Source: an uncultured Clostridia bacterium
GTDB taxonomy: Bacteria; Bacillota; Clostridia; UBA1381
Reading direction: 5' to 3'
Assembly (NCBI GenBank): GCA_905235885.1
Contig: CAJONM010000062.1
Span: 1 to 6,273, forward strand
Length of the DNA: 6,273 bases
Shown in pieces: positions 5,025 through 6,273 of the stretch (within the stretch, counting starts at the first letter, position 1; every line of letters begins with the position of its first letter). The notes under the pieces were generated by a model. That model made no database searches, had not been told where the DNA came from, and saw only the letters and a list, made by a program, of their open reading frames with translations. A program made the translations under genes and the position numbers.

Positions 5025-5315
5025 ATGGCAACAGCTAAGAAAACAAGCGCGGCAAAGGCCGCTGTAGCAGAAGAAAAGAAAGATGACGATAAGGTTCTCG
5101 TTATAATCCCCAAGCCGCATAATGTTGTCGGCGATACGGAAACGGTGGTGGGCGTAAACGGAACGATGTATCAGATACAGTATGATAAGCCCGTCATGGT
5201 GCCGCGAAATGTGGCTCAGATCATCAAGCAGTCGCAGGAGCTTCAGGCACAGATCGACGAGATCACCGAAGCGGCTGTCATGAGACCGGGCAAAGGAGCT
5301 ATTGCAGAGCTGTAA
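5025..5315 (+). CDS. Small phage head-region protein, function unknown
   Basis: A 96-residue protein between the capsid and portal genes. The ATG at 5025 follows AAAAGGAG by about nine bases; an earlier in-frame GTG at 4977 lies in the capsid 3' hairpin loop and lacks a ribosome site. The N-terminus is a flexible Ala/Lys/Asp tail (about residues 1-22). It is followed by a compact region with DTETVVGVNGTMYQIQYDKPVMVP and then a helix (RNVAQIIKQSQELQAQIDEI) near 62-81. Small proteins with the same layout, a VNG-x-x-Y-x-I core, a 'V-x-VP' turn and a final helix, commonly sit next to phage coat genes in Firmicutes and are usually labelled hypothetical. A role in capsid decoration or head completion is possible but not shown. 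It is 51 bases after the capsid stop and 31 before the portal start, so it is probably co-transcribed with both. Confidence 0.8.
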   Translation: MATAKKTSAAKAAVAEEKKDDDKVLVIIPKPHNVVGDTETVVGVNGTMYQIQYDKPVMVPRNVAQIIKQSQELQAQIDEITEAAVMRPGKGAIAEL

Positions 5316-5321
5316 CTGCAA
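5302..5321 (+). repeat. Small inverted repeat across the stop of the 96-residue gene
   Basis: TTGCAG (5302-5307) and CTGCAA (5316-5321) flank an 8-base loop that contains the TAA stop codon. It is short and has no T tract. It echoes the larger hairpin at the capsid stop, but six pairs can easily arise by chance. Confidence 0.25.
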
Positions 5322-5346
5322 ATTCTAAGCAGAAAGGCTATGAATT

Positions 5347-6273
5347 ATGACACCTTATAATTACAAGGGTCATGTCCCCCTCGCTCTCATCGCGAAAGCG
5401 AGGGAGGCATTTGACTTATATAAACAGGATAAGGAGCCGCTTATGGCGCGCGTGCGCGACAATGAGCGGTTTTACAGAACGAGCTATTCATATACCAGTG
5501 ACAGGCTCAACTCCGTCATGACCTGCGACACGCCGTTCATATTCGCGGCGATAGAGAACGCGTATTCGGACGCTATAGACAACTATCCGTCGGTCAATAT
5601 CCTTGAGCGCGAGCCGGAAGGCTCCGATGTTGCGGAGCTGCTTACCAAAATTATTCCGGCGCAGCTCGAAATTTCCGAATTTAAGCGTGCATATAAGGAA
5701 AACATTCGCCGCAAGCTAAAATACGGAACGGCGGTATACGGCGTGTTCTATGACAGCGAAAGCGCCGGCATAGATGTGCGAAGCATTGATATTTCCGATA
5801 TTTATATTGATATGAATGTCAGCGACATAGAGGACAGCAGGTTCGTGTTCATACAGGCGGCTGTCGAAAACGATTTTCTCCGCGGCAAATATCCGCAGTA
5901 CAGAGATCTGTTCGTGGGCGATACGCAGGTCGAAAAAATAGAGGGCAGCGTCATTTTAAAGGACCGCTCACGCGTGCTTGACTGCTACTACAAAACGGTG
6001 GACGGCAAGGTGCATATGTTCAAGCTGTGCAATGATGTCGTAATAGCCGCGACCGAGGATATGGACGGCTATGAGGACGGACTGTACGGTCATCACCGGT
6101 TCCCCGTAATTCTCGACACGCTCTATCCGGCGGCGAATATGCCGTTCGGGTTCGGCATGATCGACATAGCCAAAGCCACGCAGACCGCCATCAACAGGCT
6201 TGACCGCGCCATCACCGAGAATATAATGTGCGTGTCAAAGCCGCGCTATCTTGCCAAGCGCAACGGCGGGATA
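5347..6273 (+). CDS. Phage portal protein, N-terminal 309 residues; 3' end outside window
   Basis: The portal is the 12-fold ring at one capsid vertex through which the terminase drives DNA and to which the tail attaches. The reading frame runs from ATG 5347 (AAAGG nine bases upstream) to the window end without a stop. Visible features are a helical start (LIAKAREAFDLYKQDKEP), RFYRTSYSYTSDR near 42-54, TPFIFAAIENAYSDAIDNYP, RRKLKYGTAVYGVFYD (about 126-141) and SIDISDIYIDMNVSDIEDSRFVF. Near the end comes PFGFGMIDIAKATQTAINRLDRAITENI, the helix region that is most conserved in portals of clostridial phages. Family members usually have 450-600 residues, so a third or more is missing. Its place after the coat gene, rather than just after terL, is unusual. 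The family call rests on these motifs and on context with terL, scaffold and coat. Confidence 0.87.
   Translation, partial: MTPYNYKGHVPLALIAKAREAFDLYKQDKEPLMARVRDNERFYRTSYSYTSDRLNSVMTCDTPFIFAAIENAYSDAIDNYPSVNILEREPEGSDVAELLTKIIPAQLEISEFKRAYKENIRRKLKYGTAVYGVFYDSESAGIDVRSIDISDIYIDMNVSDIEDSRFVFIQAAVENDFLRGKYPQYRDLFVGDTQVEKIEGSVILKDRSRVLDCYYKTVDGKVHMFKLCNDVVIAATEDMDGYEDGLYGHHRFPVILDTLYPAANMPFGFGMIDIAKATQTAINRLDRAITENIMCVSKPRYLAKRNGGI
5378..5404 (+). promoter_or_regulatory. GC-rich hairpin early in the portal gene
   Basis: CCCTCGCT (5378-5385) and AGCGAGGG (5397-5404) form a perfect 8-bp stem with an 11-base loop, starting 31 bases after the portal ATG. Structure so near the start can slow early elongation or initiation and keep portal levels low relative to coat. 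It may also be only a by-product of the coding sequence. Confidence 0.3.

Noticed and set aside
4872..5321. A minus-strand 149-codon open frame with hydrophobic stretches, possibly a membrane protein.
   Set aside because: It is antisense to the coat end and to the whole 96-residue gene, which has a good ribosome site and a recognisable layout. The hydrophobic and cysteine-rich look comes from reading the complement.
1..6273. CRISPR array, insertion sequence, retron, or toxin-antitoxin pair.
   Set aside because: No regularly spaced repeats, transposase motifs, reverse transcriptase motif, or small paired toxin-antitoxin genes are visible on either strand.

Overview
The window reads as a bacterial chromosome segment, or an assembled temperate-phage genome, from a Gram-positive anaerobe of the Clostridia type. 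That assignment is an inference. It rests on strong AGGAGG-type ribosome binding sites, sigma-A promoters with perfect TTGACA/TATAAT boxes, tRNA genes that encode CCA, and phage proteins of the style common in clostridial gut prophages. No gene here fixes a genus.

Left part (1-1124): the C-terminal two thirds of a tyrosine recombinase runs rightward and stops about 100 bp short of the 3' end of an intact tRNA-Arg(ACG) gene on the minus strand. This is the usual look of an integrated element whose attachment site is a tRNA 3' end, with the element extending off the left edge. A second minus-strand tRNA gene follows, an initiator-type tRNA-Met(CAT) with several non-consensus bases. Each tRNA has its own sigma-A promoter and its own hairpin terminator.

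Right part (1125-6273): a tailed-phage head and packaging module split into two divergent operons. Leftward are a short terminase-small-subunit-like protein, a 105-residue protein of unknown function, and the large terminase (ATPase plus nuclease), joined by 4- and 8-base overlaps. Rightward are a probable scaffold, an N4-gp56-type major capsid protein, a 96-residue small head-region protein, and the portal, which is cut by the window end. The terminase motor docks on the portal to fill a capsid that the scaffold and coat protein build, so the two operons make one machine. Tail, lysis and regulatory genes are not in view.

The most interesting signal is the 181-bp space between the two operons. 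Both promoters have the same layout, an 8-base box TGTCCTCG, exactly 20 bases, then TATAAT, with an extended -10 TGn and no good -35. The boxes are mirror images, suggesting one phage activator or sigma factor fires both operons together. Other points of note are an AT-rich domain inserted in the capsid protein, hairpins at gene junctions of the head operon, and the unusual divergent gene order.
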